This document shows, piece by piece, positions 50,265 through 62,588 of a DNA stretch of 64,000 nt. The notes under the pieces are model-generated. The model did no database searches and had not been told where the DNA came from. It saw only the letters and a list, made by a program, of their open reading frames with translations. The DNA is from Salinispora arenicola (GTDB lineage: Bacteria; Actinomycetota; Actinomycetes; Mycobacteriales; Micromonosporaceae), in the NCBI RefSeq assembly GCF_006716065.1, contig NZ_VFOL01000001.1:2604001-2668000 (forward strand), written 5' to 3'. Made by a program: the position numbers and the translations under genes. How positions within the stretch are numbered: the first letter of the stretch is position 1; each line of letters opens with the position of its first letter.

Positions 50265-52367
50265 ATGACCCGGCCACCTCTAAACAAGATCATGACAGTC
50301 CTGCTTGCCGGTCTCCTGGCAGGTCTCGGGCTCGCGGTGGCGGCCCTACCAGCCGCCCTGGTGTACGGGGTCGGCCTCTCGGCGCTCGCCGCGCCCTACT
50401 CGGAACTGCCGAACACCCTGCGGACGCCACCGACGCCCCAGCGGTCGAACCTGTATGCCAACGACGGCAGCACGTTGATCACGTCCTTCTACCAGGAGGA
50501 CCGGGCGGACGTGCCGCTGCACGAGGTGGCCCCGGTGATGCGTCAGGCGATCCTCGCCGCCGAGGACGCCCGCTTCTACCAGCACCGTGGGGTGGACCTG
50601 CGCGGGGTGATCCGGGCGTTCACCGCCAACCAGCGCGGCGGTGAGGTTCGGCAGGGGGCGTCGACACTGACCATGCAGTACGTCCGCAACGTGCTGGCCA
50701 GCGACCCGCGCCTGACCGAACAGCAGCGCCGGGCCGCCACCGAGGTCACCTCCGCGCGCAAGGTGCAGGAGGTGCGGTACGCGCTGGCGTTGGAGCGGGA
50801 GCTGAGCAAGGACGAGATCCTCGCCCGCTACCTCAACATCGCGTACTTCGGGGCCGGGGCGTACGGGGTGGCCGCGGCGAGCAAGCGCTACTTCACCAAG
50901 TCACCGGCCGAACTGACCCTGGCCGAGGCAGCGCTGCTCGCCGGCCTGGTCCGTTCCCCACACACCCACGACCCGCTCAACGGTGACGCCGATGCCGCAG
51001 TGTCGCGCCGGGCGTACGTGCTGGACCAGATGGTGCAGGCCGGGCAGCTCGCGGCCGACGACGCGGCCCGGGCAGCGGCCGAACCGCTCAGGCTGCGCCC
51101 CAGTGAGACGCCGAACGACTGCGCGGCGGTGCCAGCAGCGCACAACGACTGGGGCTTCTTCTGCGACTGGTTCACCCGTTGGTGGAACTCGCAGGAGGCG
51201 TTCGGGTCGACGGTCGACGAGCGGCAGCTGGCCCTGCGGCGCGGCGGCTACTCGATCGTGGCGTCCCTGGACCCGGCGGTGCAGCAGGCCACGGTCGGGC
51301 AGGTGAGCCGGATCTACCCGACGGACCACCCGCACGCGCTACCGACCGCGGTGGTCCAGCCCGGCACCGGGCGGGTACTGGCCATGGCGGTCAACCGCAC
51401 CTACGGCGTTCAGGAGAACCCGGCCGGGTGGAAGAACCGCCCGAACACGGTCAACCAGCTGGTTGCCGGCGGCGGCGCGATTCAGGGTTACCAGGCCGGG
51501 AGTACGTTCAAGCTGTTCACCGTGCTGGCCGCCGTGGAGGCCGGGATGCCGTTGAACACGGTGTTCGACGCGCCCGACCGGATCATCACCCGCTTCCCGA
51601 GTGGCGAGGCGAGCTGCGGCGGGAGGTGGTGCCCGCGCAACGCCAGCTCACGGGTTGACGGCGAGCACACCATGTGGAGTGCGTTCGGCCAGTCGGTCAA
51701 CACGTACTTTGCCTGGTTGACCGAGCGGGTCGGCGCAGATCGGGTGGTGGAGATGGCCGAGCGGCTGGGCATCGTGTTCCGAGCGGCGAGCGACGAGCGG
51801 CTGGCCCGGCACGGTGCCCGCGAGTGGGGGCCGTTCACATTGGGCGTCTCGGCGACCACTCCCCTGGACCTGGCGAACGCGTACGCCACGGTGGCGGCGG
51901 ACGGGCGGTGGTGCGCGCCGCTACCGGTGGTCCGGATCACCGATGCCGCGGGGCGGCCGGTGGCCGCCGCGTCGCCGGACTGCCGACAGGCCGTGGCCCG
52001 GGACGTGGCCCGCGCCGCGGTGGACGCCGCGCGGTGCCCGGTCGGCGACCGATCGATGTACCAGGGGTGCGAGGGCGGTACCGCGGAGGACCTGCGCGCT
52101 CGGCTGGGGCGCCCGGTGGCTGGTAAGACCGGCTCCTCGGAGGGGTACGGCACGGAGTCCATCGTCGCCGCCACGCCGCAGCTCGCGGTGGCGGCGATCG
52201 CTACCAACCCGGATGATCCGCAGGACCCCGTGGGGCACGCGGTGCAGAAGCGGATGACGACCGCGGTGGCCGAGCTGATGTCGCTCGCCTTGCAGGGCCA
52301 GCCGGTCCGCGACTTCGTCCCGCCGAGCGAGGTGACCGCCTTCGAGACTGCCCGCAGGGGCGAGTAG
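50265..52367 (+). CDS. Bifunctional class A penicillin-binding protein
   Basis: ATG 50265 follows GGGGAGAG. The 700-residue protein has a short cytoplasmic tail, a membrane anchor (about residues 10-37), a GT51 transglycosylase domain (AILAAEDARFYQHRGVD with the catalytic Glu; GASTLTMQYVRN) and a transpeptidase domain. The transpeptidase has the serine motif STFK (Ser413), SVN (Ser477) and KTGSS (Lys621). It polymerises and cross-links peptidoglycan outside the membrane. Extra Cys residues in the transpeptidase part (CGGRWCPRN, CRQ...CPVG...CEGG) could form disulfides. It lies between the tRNA/phosphatase genes and the atp cluster. Confidence 0.95.
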   Translation: MTRPPLNKIMTVLLAGLLAGLGLAVAALPAALVYGVGLSALAAPYSELPNTLRTPPTPQRSNLYANDGSTLITSFYQEDRADVPLHEVAPVMRQAILAAEDARFYQHRGVDLRGVIRAFTANQRGGEVRQGASTLTMQYVRNVLASDPRLTEQQRRAATEVTSARKVQEVRYALALERELSKDEILARYLNIAYFGAGAYGVAAASKRYFTKSPAELTLAEAALLAGLVRSPHTHDPLNGDADAAVSRRAYVLDQMVQAGQLAADDAARAAAEPLRLRPSETPNDCAAVPAAHNDWGFFCDWFTRWWNSQEAFGSTVDERQLALRRGGYSIVASLDPAVQQATVGQVSRIYPTDHPHALPTAVVQPGTGRVLAMAVNRTYGVQENPAGWKNRPNTVNQLVAGGGAIQGYQAGSTFKLFTVLAAVEAGMPLNTVFDAPDRIITRFPSGEASCGGRWCPRNASSRVDGEHTMWSAFGQSVNTYFAWLTERVGADRVVEMAERLGIVFRAASDERLARHGAREWGPFTLGVSATTPLDLANAYATVAADGRWCAPLPVVRITDAAGRPVAAASPDCRQAVARDVARAAVDAARCPVGDRSMYQGCEGGTAEDLRARLGRPVAGKTGSSEGYGTESIVAATPQLAVAAIATNPDDPQDPVGHAVQKRMTTAVAELMSLALQGQPVRDFVPPSEVTAFETARRGE

Positions 52368-52550
52368 GTCGACGGCGTGCCGGTCAGTTGGCAGCCGGGC
52401 CCGGGCGACACCCACCCTACTGGGTCGCGCCGGTCATCCGGCCTCGCGTGGCTCCCGGTTGTGGCCACCTAGACTCGGGCGCTGTGGATATCGTGACGAC
52501 GCCCGTCATCGGGCCAGCCGGGCCGCTCCACCTGGTCCTGGTGCGTCCTC

Positions 52551-52985
52551 GTGGCTGAGGCGGTGGTGGCTGACCGGCGGTGGCGGCTGCGGCATCTGCC
52601 GGTGCTGCTGGCGGCCAGCGGTCTGCTCGCGGCCGTGGCCGCGCTGGCCGGCGCGGTGGCCGGCGGCGCCGCGGCGGCCCTCGGCGCGGCGATCGGGGTG
52701 GCGGTGACTGTCGCCAGCTACACCCTCACCACTGTCGTGCTGGCCTGGGCCGACCGGGTGAACCCACAGCTCGTGCTCCCGTTCGGTCTCGGCCTGTACG
52801 CGGCGAAGTTCACCCTGGTCGGTGTGGTGCTGGTCGGCGTGGCGGCGACCGGGTGGGCCGGACTGATCCCACTCTGTTTCGGCATCGCCGCCGGCGTGGT
52901 GGTCTGGACCGGTGTGCACATCTGGTGGTTGACGACCGTCCACGCCCGCCGGTCGCATCCGACCGCCCCACCGTCGGGTGGGTGA
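52551..52985 (+). CDS. ATP synthase protein I-like membrane protein
   Basis: The 144-residue protein starts at a GTG and has four hydrophobic helices (about residues 16-36, 40-62, 76-98 and 104-126). Size, topology and position before the atp genes match the poorly conserved AtpI/Rv1303-type proteins, which assist c-ring assembly or Mg2+ supply. Sequence support is weak, and position is the main evidence. The 183 bp upstream must hold the atp cluster promoter. Confidence 0.7.
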   Translation: MAEAVVADRRWRLRHLPVLLAASGLLAAVAALAGAVAGGAAAALGAAIGVAVTVASYTLTTVVLAWADRVNPQLVLPFGLGLYAAKFTLVGVVLVGVAATGWAGLIPLCFGIAAGVVVWTGVHIWWLTTVHARRSHPTAPPSGG

Positions 52986-53140
52986 TGGCGGAAACGGGTA
53001 CGGCACCGGTTATTTCCTGACCGGCCGAACGGGAGTAGCGTGCCCTGCAGACGACCCTGGCCGCCCGAGCCCACACAACGCCGGTTGTGCGGGGGGTGAG
53101 GCACAGCCTCGTCCCACCGGCTGATATCGTTCGCCCCGTC

Positions 53141-53377
53141 ATGGCTGGTGACCAGACCCCCCGACCCAGCGGCGGCCCGGACGACGTTCCGTCCGGTGCC
53201 GGCCAGGGTTGGACCGCGCTCTCCTACCTGATCGCGGGCATGCTCGTGTGGGGTTTCATCGGCTGGCTGGTCGACCGGTGGCTCGACACCGGTGGCATCG
53301 CCACCGGGATCGGCGTCGTGCTCGGCATGGCCGGGGGGATCGTCCTGGTCATCCGCAAGCTCGGCACGCCTACTTAG
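53141..53377 (+). CDS. AtpZ/AtpI-family protein
   Basis: The 78-residue protein has two helices (about residues 27-44 and 52-72) with the family pattern WTALSYLIAGMLVWGFIGWLVDRWLDTG. ATG 53141 is preferred over GTG 53087, since TATCGT (53125-53130) ends ten bases upstream and looks like the -10 of a short-leader promoter. Such proteins accompany F1Fo operons and are thought to help assembly or ion supply. It lies 12 bp before atpB. Confidence 0.85.
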   Translation: MAGDQTPRPSGGPDDVPSGAGQGWTALSYLIAGMLVWGFIGWLVDRWLDTGGIATGIGVVLGMAGGIVLVIRKLGTPT

Positions 53378-53389
53378 GAAGGGACGCGG

Positions 53390-54187
53390 GTGTTCGGAGT
53401 GGCGAACGTCCTGGCACAGGGCGAGGCAGCATTCCCTCCCAGCGTGGAGGATTTCTATCTGCCCAGCATCGTGCCGTGGGGTGCGGAGAACTCCTACTGG
53501 TTTACCAAGATCACGGCGATGGTCTGGCTCGCCGTGGGCATTCTGATCATTTTCTTCCTGGCCAGCTATCGGAATCCACAGCTGGTGCCGACGAAGAAGC
53601 AATGGCTGGCCGAGTCGGTCTACGGCTTCGTGCGGAACAACATCGCAGTCGACATGATCGGGCACGCGGGGGTGCGGTTCGCGCCGTACTTCACCACGCT
53701 GTTCTGTTTCATCCTGCTGACCAACTTCTTCGCGATCGTTCCGTTCCTCCAGATATCGCCGAACTCGCACATCGCCTTCCCGGCTTTCCTGGCCGTGATC
53801 AGCTACGTGCTCTTCATCTACGCGGGCGTCCGGCACCACGGTGCCGGAAAGTTCTTCAAGAATGCACTGGTCCCACCGGCGCCCTGGTACATCCTGCCGC
53901 TGCTGGTCCCGATCGAGTTCTTCTCGACCTTCCTCGTTCGGCCGTTCTCGCTCGCCATCCGTCTCTTCGCGAACATGTTCGCCGGCCACATGCTCCTGCT
54001 GGTGTTCACCCTCGGCGGCTTCGCGATGTTGAACGCCAACGTCTGGCTGGCGCCGGTGTCGGTGCTGTCCTGGGCGATGACCATCGCGCTTACCTTCCTC
54101 GAGTTCCTGGTGATCGTCCTCCAGGCGTACGTCTTCACTGTCCTGACCGCGAGCTACGTCCAGGGCGCGCTCGCCGACGAGCACTGA
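53390..54187 (+). CDS. atpB: F1Fo ATP synthase subunit a
   Basis: The 265-residue membrane protein starts at GTG 53390 after GGAAGGGA. The essential Arg of the proton half-channel lies in SLAIRLFANMFAGHMLLL. The order atpB-E-F-H-A-G-D is standard. A pair of tandem hairpin repeats fills the 137-bp gap to atpE. Confidence 0.97.
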   Translation: MFGVANVLAQGEAAFPPSVEDFYLPSIVPWGAENSYWFTKITAMVWLAVGILIIFFLASYRNPQLVPTKKQWLAESVYGFVRNNIAVDMIGHAGVRFAPYFTTLFCFILLTNFFAIVPFLQISPNSHIAFPAFLAVISYVLFIYAGVRHHGAGKFFKNALVPPAPWYILPLLVPIEFFSTFLVRPFSLAIRLFANMFAGHMLLLVFTLGGFAMLNANVWLAPVSVLSWAMTIALTFLEFLVIVLQAYVFTVLTASYVQGALADEH

Positions 54188-54188
54188 T

Positions 54189-54258
54189 CCACCGGGCCAG
54201 CGCTCGTTGACACGAGTGCTGGCCCACCGGGCTGGCGCTCGTCCGCACGAGCATTGGT
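54189..54258 (+). repeat. Tandem 35-bp hairpin-forming repeat between atpB and atpE
   Basis: Two imperfect 35-bp direct repeats (54189-54223 and 54224-54258), each beginning CCACCGGGC, share 26 of 35 bases. Each folds into an 11-bp stem with a 4-base loop; most differences keep pairing through G-U or improved pairs. A partial third start (CCACACC) follows. Such structures may protect or process mRNA to raise c-subunit output. Confidence 0.75.
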
Positions 54259-54324
54259 CCACACCGCACCAACCGTTGTCGTCCCGCGTGACCGTCACGC
54301 GTGATAACCAGGAGGAACCCACTA

Positions 54325-54558
54325 ATGGACATCGTCGCCGCGGTAGAGGGCAGCACCGCCGCCATCGGCTACGGCCTCGCCGCCATCGGCCCGGGTATCG
54401 GCGTCGGCCTGGTCTTTGCCGCCTACATTCAGTCGACCGCCCGTCAGCCGGAGTCGTCCCGGATGACCCTGCCCTACGTCTGGATCGGCTTCGCCGTCAT
54501 CGAGGCGCTCGCACTACTGGGTATCGCGTTCGGCTTCATCTGGCAGGGCAACCTCTAA
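54325..54558 (+). CDS. atpE: F1Fo ATP synthase subunit c
   Basis: ATG 54325 follows CCAGGAGG, a strong site fitting the high copy number of c. The 77-residue protein is a two-helix hairpin with the packing motif GPGIGVG and the proton-binding Glu60 (GFAVIEALALLG). GTG 54301 in the same frame is rejected. The Glu is in the position targeted by diarylquinolines in mycobacteria. Confidence 0.97.
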   Translation: MDIVAAVEGSTAAIGYGLAAIGPGIGVGLVFAAYIQSTARQPESSRMTLPYVWIGFAVIEALALLGIAFGFIWQGNL

Positions 54559-54585
54559 TTCAGCCCGAAGACCGGGAGGTCACCT

Positions 54586-55125
54586 ATGTTCTTCCTCGCC
54601 GCTGAGGGTGGTGAGACGAGCCACAGCCCGATCCTGCCGGTCTGGCAGGAGATCGTGGTCGGCCTGGTCGCCTTCGGCTTGCTCGCCTTCGTGCTGATGA
54701 AGTTCGTCTTCCCGCGGATGGAGCAGACGTTCCAGGCACGGGTTGACGCGATCGAGGGCGGGATCAAGCGGGCCGAGGCTGCGCAGGCCGAGGCGAACCA
54801 GCTCCTTGAGCAGTACCGGGCACAGCTCTCCGAGGCGCGTTCCGACGCCGCCAAGATCCGGGATGACGCCCGGGCCGACGCGGAGGGCATCCGCCAGGAC
54901 ATCCTCGCCAAGGCGCGGGAGGAGTCCGACCGGATCATCGCCGCCGGCAAGGAACAGCTCGTCGCCGAGCGGGCCACCATCGTGCGCGAGCTGCGGACCG
55001 AGGTCGGCACGCTCGCGGTCGACTTGGCCAGCAAGATCGTCGGTGAGTCGTTGGCCGACGAGGCACGCCGCGCGGGCACGGTCGACCGGTTCCTGGACGG
55101 TCTCGAGAGCGCGGGGGCCCGCTGA
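54586..55125 (+). CDS. atpF: F1Fo ATP synthase subunit b
   Basis: The 179-residue protein has one N-terminal membrane helix (about residues 20-45) and a long charged helix that dimerises as the stator stalk. It is not fused to delta, unlike the mycobacterial second b gene. The final A of its TGA is the first base of the atpH ATG. Confidence 0.96.
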   Translation: MFFLAAEGGETSHSPILPVWQEIVVGLVAFGLLAFVLMKFVFPRMEQTFQARVDAIEGGIKRAEAAQAEANQLLEQYRAQLSEARSDAAKIRDDARADAEGIRQDILAKAREESDRIIAAGKEQLVAERATIVRELRTEVGTLAVDLASKIVGESLADEARRAGTVDRFLDGLESAGAR

Positions 55126-55949
55126 TGCAGGCCGCCACCAGCCGGGAGTCGTACCGGATCGCGGGTGACCGCCTCGACGCGTACGTTCGCGGCGCGGAGC
55201 CGTCGGCGGTGGCCGCCACCGCCGACGAGCTCCTCTCCGTCGCCGACCTGATCCGGCGCGAGCCACGGCTGCGCCGGGCGCTCGCCGACCCGGCCCGCTC
55301 CGGTGCGGACCGGGCTGCCCTGCTCACCGGGATCCTCTCCGGCAAGGTCGGCGCGGACGCGCTCGATCTGTCGACCACGCTGGTCGCCGGTCGCTGGTCG
55401 GCCCCGTCGGAACTCCTCGATGGCGCCGAGCGGCTCGGTGTGGCAGCGCTGTTGGCCGCCGCGGACAAAGCGGGTGACCTCGGTGAGGTCGAGGACGAGC
55501 TGTTCCGCTTCGGTCAGGTCGTGGCCGGTCAGTCGGCGCTGTCCAACGCGCTGTCGGACCCGGCGGCCCCGGTCGAGCAGCGGGCCACGCTCGCCGGTGA
55601 GCTACTCACCGGCAAGGCCCGTCCGGTCACCGTCCGGCTCGTCGAGGTGGCGCTGGGCGGGTTCGGGGGACGCTCCTTCGTCGGGGCGCTCACCCGGCTG
55701 GTCGAACTCGCCGCCGACCGGCGGGACCGGCAGGTGGCGTACGTGACCGTCGCAGCCCCATTGGGTGAGGAGGAGGAGCGTCGGCTGGGCGCCAGCCTCT
55801 CCGCTATCTACGGTCGGGAGGTCTCCGTCAAGCAGTCGGTGGACCCCGAGGTCCTCGGTGGCGTCAGCGTCCGGGTCGGCTCCGACCTGTACGACGGCAC
55901 CGTCCTGCGCCGCCTCAACGAGACCCGTAACGCGCTCGCGAAGCGCTGA
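55125..55949 (+). CDS. atpH: F1Fo ATP synthase subunit delta
   Basis: The 274-residue protein is the long actinobacterial delta. An N-terminal helical bundle is followed by the conserved C-terminal VAAPLGEEEERRLGASLSAIYGREV region and the ending GGVSVRVGSDLYDGTVLRRLN. It links the stator to alpha subunits. Translation is coupled to atpF by a one-base overlap. Confidence 0.95.
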   Translation: MQAATSRESYRIAGDRLDAYVRGAEPSAVAATADELLSVADLIRREPRLRRALADPARSGADRAALLTGILSGKVGADALDLSTTLVAGRWSAPSELLDGAERLGVAALLAAADKAGDLGEVEDELFRFGQVVAGQSALSNALSDPAAPVEQRATLAGELLTGKARPVTVRLVEVALGGFGGRSFVGALTRLVELAADRRDRQVAYVTVAAPLGEEEERRLGASLSAIYGREVSVKQSVDPEVLGGVSVRVGSDLYDGTVLRRLNETRNALAKR

Positions 55950-56041
55950 GCCGGAACTACCGCGCCAGCGCCCTGACTAGACGCCACTCGGACCGGTCGG
56001 TACTAGGTATCCCGGGCCCCTGATACTTAAGGAAGCAGAGG

Positions 56042-57694
<1,653 letters not shown>

Positions 57695-57697
57695 CCG

Positions 57698-60084
<2,387 letters not shown>

Positions 60085-60127
60085 GTGCGCTGGCGGCAGC
60101 GCCGCCGGGCCTCGCGCATCGCGACGA

Positions 60128-60160
60128 CAAGGCCGCCCCGGTCACGCCGGGGCGGCCTTG
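60128..60160 (+). terminator. Terminator after atpD
   Basis: Arms 60128-60141 and 60147-60160 (CAAGGCCGCCCCGG and its complement) form a perfect 14-bp stem with the loop TCACG, 43 bases after the atpD stop. It separates atpD from the LCP gene and atpC. Confidence 0.85.
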
Positions 60161-60235
60161 CCGTACACTTGCTGGCCCTCAGCGTCGCGACCTCGCCCCG
60201 GTAATCGGTGATCTTGGTGCCCGGTGAGGTACCGT

Positions 60236-60272
60236 GCACGCGCGTCGTGCCGACCGCGCACGCGATTCGTGC
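60236..60272 (+). promoter_or_regulatory. Two tandem dyads GCACG-N5-CGTGC upstream of the LCP gene
   Basis: GCACG-cgcgt-CGTGC (60236-60250) and GCACG-cgatt-CGTGC (60258-60272) are two inverted repeats 22 bp apart, two helical turns, so bound dimers would sit on one face. The extended units (16 bp each) match at 14 positions. They lie about 50 bp before the LCP ATG. Confidence 0.5.
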
Positions 60273-60320
60273 CATCATTCGCTGACGTACGCCCGTCTCT
60301 GGTAGACGTGACGAACGGAG

Positions 60321-61463
60321 ATGACTGTGGGTAAGGCCGGCAAAGGCGGCAAGAAGCGGCCGTCTGTGTGGGCGGGCGTGCCACGGTGGGCCCAGGTGTG
60401 CACCGTCTTCGGTGCTGTGCTGATGTTCGTCAGCGGGGCGGCCCTGGTCGGGGCCGAGGCGCTGATGGCCCGGTACGAGGGTGCGGTGGGTAAGGCGGAC
60501 CTGTTCGGGGACCAGGCGGCAGGCGCCAGTGAGCGCACGAGCGACATCAAGGGACCGCTCAGCATCCTGCTGGTCGGTGTTGATCCCCGGAAGCCGGAAC
60601 AGCCGCCGTTGGCCGACTCGATCATGGTGCTGCACGTGCCGGAGGGCCTCGACCGGGCGTACCTCTTCTCAATGCCCCGTGATCTCTACGTTGACATTCC
60701 CGCCTTCGAGAAGGCCGGGTTCCGTGGCGGCCAGGACAAGCTCAACGCCGCGATGGCCTACGGCAGCCGTCAGCAGGGGGAGAACCCGAGTACAGCGCAG
60801 GGTTTCGAGCTGCTCGCGAAGACGGTGCAGTCGTTGACCGGCATCAAGCGGTTCGACGCCGGCGCGATCATCAATTTCGGTGGGTTCGTCAAGATCGTGG
60901 ACGCGATGGGCGGTGTCACGATGGACATCGAGCGCGAGGTGCGCTCGGAGCATCGTCGTCCCGACGGCACCCATCGTGAGCTGCGCCCCGGCGGCGGGGG
61001 ATACCTTGGTGAGCAGGCGGTCTACCCGGAAGGTGAACAGCTCCTCGAGGGTTGGCAGGCGCTGGACTATGTCCGTCAGCGCTACCCGGCGAACGGCGTG
61101 CCGGATGGCGACTACGGTCGCCAGCGCCACCAGCAGCAGTTCGTCAAGGCAATGGCGAGTCAGGCGTTGAGCGCCGACGTGGTGACCAATCCGATCAAGC
61201 TCGACCGGGTACTCCGGGCCGCTGGCGAGTCACTGGTGTTCAACGGCCGGGGGCACAGTGTGATTGACTTCGGTATCGCCCTCAAGGACCTCCGACCGGG
61301 CAACATCCAGATGATTAAGTTGCCGGGTGGCGGGATCACGGCTAATGGCAAGTACCAGGGCGAGCGTTTCGAGCCGGCCGTACAGGACTTCTTCCGGGCG
61401 TTGAGAGACGAGCAGCTCGACGCCTTCCTGCTGGAGCACCCGGACTTTCAGAACAAGGGCTAA
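60321..61463 (+). CDS. LytR-CpsA-Psr (LCP) family cell-wall glycopolymer ligase
   Basis: The 380-residue protein has a Lys-rich cytoplasmic start, one membrane segment (about residues 25-48) and an extracytoplasmic LCP domain. Conserved parts are LSILLVGVDPR, ADSIMVLHV, FSMPRDLYVDIP and ALDYVRQRYPANGVPDGDYGRQRHQQQF, whose Arg/Asp residues bind the pyrophosphate lipid. LCP enzymes attach teichoic-acid-like polymers or arabinogalactan to peptidoglycan. The gene interrupts the atp cluster between atpD and atpC and appears to have its own terminator-bounded unit and operators. Confidence 0.93.
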   Translation: MTVGKAGKGGKKRPSVWAGVPRWAQVCTVFGAVLMFVSGAALVGAEALMARYEGAVGKADLFGDQAAGASERTSDIKGPLSILLVGVDPRKPEQPPLADSIMVLHVPEGLDRAYLFSMPRDLYVDIPAFEKAGFRGGQDKLNAAMAYGSRQQGENPSTAQGFELLAKTVQSLTGIKRFDAGAIINFGGFVKIVDAMGGVTMDIEREVRSEHRRPDGTHRELRPGGGGYLGEQAVYPEGEQLLEGWQALDYVRQRYPANGVPDGDYGRQRHQQQFVKAMASQALSADVVTNPIKLDRVLRAAGESLVFNGRGHSVIDFGIALKDLRPGNIQMIKLPGGGITANGKYQGERFEPAVQDFFRALRDEQLDAFLLEHPDFQNKG

Positions 61464-61471
61464 CCGGATCG

Positions 61472-61509
61472 GTGCCGGCCGCCGGCACGAGTGGCGTACG
61501 TCTCGCCAC
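61472..61509 (+). terminator. Paired short hairpins after the LCP gene
   Basis: GTGCCGGC (61472-61479) and GCCGGCAC (61481-61488) form one near-palindrome. GTGGCG (61491-61496) and CGCCAC (61504-61509) form a second stem. Both lie directly after the LCP stop and before the atpC promoter. Confidence 0.45.
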
Positions 61510-61514
61510 CCGCG

Positions 61515-61544
61515 TTACCGGCCCCCGTAGGGCAAGACTAGAAT
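61515..61544 (+). promoter_or_regulatory. Promoter of atpC
   Basis: TTACCG (61515-61520), an 18-bp spacer and TAGAAT (61539-61544, five of six matches to TATAAT) lie about 35 bp before the atpC GTG. atpC therefore seems to be transcribed apart from the other ATP synthase genes. Confidence 0.55.
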
Positions 61545-61577
61545 TCCACCAATCCGCCGCCGCAGCAAGGAGACAGC

Positions 61578-61862
61578 GTGGCACAGCAGCTTCACGTCGA
61601 GCTCGTAGCCGTCGAGGAGAAGGTCTGGTCGGGCGAGGCCGAAATGGTCGTCGCTCGGACGACCGAAGGTGAGCTTGGCGTGCTGCCGGGGCATGCGCCC
61701 CTGCTCGGTCAGCTCGCCGAGCCTGGTCGGGTCCGGATCAAGGCCGCGGGGGGCGAACAGGTCACCTACGACGTTGCCGGTGGATTCCTTTCCGTGAGCA
61801 ACGAGGGAGTTACCGTCCTAGCCGAGAGCGCCAGCCCAGTCTCGCCCGCGCAGGGTCGCTGA
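61578..61862 (+). CDS. atpC: F1Fo ATP synthase subunit epsilon
   Basis: GTG 61578 follows AAGGAGACAGC. The 94-residue protein contains only the N-terminal beta-sandwich ([39 protein letters not shown]), with a very short C-terminus. The two-helix inhibitory domain is essentially absent. It bridges gamma and the c-ring. Unlike in most genomes it does not follow atpD directly but lies 1.5 kb further, after the LCP gene. Confidence 0.95.
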   Translation: MAQQLHVELVAVEEKVWSGEAEMVVARTTEGELGVLPGHAPLLGQLAEPGRVRIKAAGGEQVTYDVAGGFLSVSNEGVTVLAESASPVSPAQGR

Positions 61863-61875
61863 GCGCTACCCGGCG

Positions 61876-62331
61876 ATGGAGATCGTCGAAGGGATCGGAA
61901 TCGGCGTCGCCGTCGTGGTCGGCGCACTCCTGATCCTCTTCGTCCGACGGGCGCTGGTCACCCGTAGCGGAGGCATCATTCGGCTCAGTGTCCGCACCTC
62001 CACGATCCTCGATGGTCGGGGCTGGGCCCCCGGATTCGGTCGTTTCGCAGGTGACGAGCTTCGTTGGTACCGGATGTTCAGTTTCGCCCTCCGTCCCCGG
62101 CGGACACTCTCCCGTAAGGGCCTCGCGGTGGAACGTCGCCGGCTGCCCGAAGGGCAGGAACGCTTTTCGATGCCCGCCGACTGGATCATTCTCCGCTGTA
62201 CCAGCCACCACGCCCCGGTCGAGATCGCGATGGCACGATCCACCGTCACTGGGTTTCTTTCTTGGCTCGAGGCCGCCCCTCCGGGGGCGGCCTCGCCGCA
62301 TCTGGCCGCCCAGGATTGGCCCGCGGCCTGA
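61876..62331 (+). CDS. DUF2550-family membrane-anchored protein
   Basis: The 151-residue protein has one N-terminal membrane helix (about residues 5-25) and a basic cytoplasmic domain with WYRMFSFALRPRRTLSRKGLAV, typical of DUF2550. This family sits after atpC in many actinobacteria; its function is unknown. Thirteen bases separate it from atpC. Inside its 3' end lies an 11-bp GC stem (62269-62294) that could end transcription before the stop codon. Confidence 0.9.
   Translation: MEIVEGIGIGVAVVVGALLILFVRRALVTRSGGIIRLSVRTSTILDGRGWAPGFGRFAGDELRWYRMFSFALRPRRTLSRKGLAVERRRLPEGQERFSMPADWIILRCTSHHAPVEIAMARSTVTGFLSWLEAAPPGAASPHLAAQDWPAA
62269..62294 (+). terminator. Intragenic hairpin at the DUF2550 3' end
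   Basis: GAGGCCGCCCC (62269-62279) pairs with GGGGCGGCCTC (62284-62294) around TCCG, preceded by TTTCTTTCTT. It lies 37 bases before the stop codon, so it is coding and possibly structural. Confidence 0.4.
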
Positions 62332-62588
62332 GGCTCGGCCCCAGTCTGTGGCGGTGCGGGGGTCTGCCTGGGCCCACACCGCTCTCGACGGCCTCGGCCC
62401 CTTTCGCCGCGGGACCGCCTTCCGGCGCACCTGACCGCTGTCCGGAATCCCCCGACCGATGCCTCCTGCTGCCTCCGGTTCCTCGAGGAGCCGTCCCCGA
62501 AGGCGGATGGTATCTGGCAGGTCGGGTATCCAGACCTGGTCGTGGTGTAACGCGTCGGCGGGACGCCGCGCGTCAGACAGTTGATCGG

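Noticed and set aside
54188..54324. Coding region between atpB and atpE
   Set aside because: The sequence is a structured tandem repeat without an open frame supported by a start site.
62332..62588. Riboswitch, small RNA or gene in the gap between DUF2550 and the adenosyltransferase
   Set aside because: No cobalamin-box-like conserved core or coding pattern was visible; the gap is downstream of both genes.
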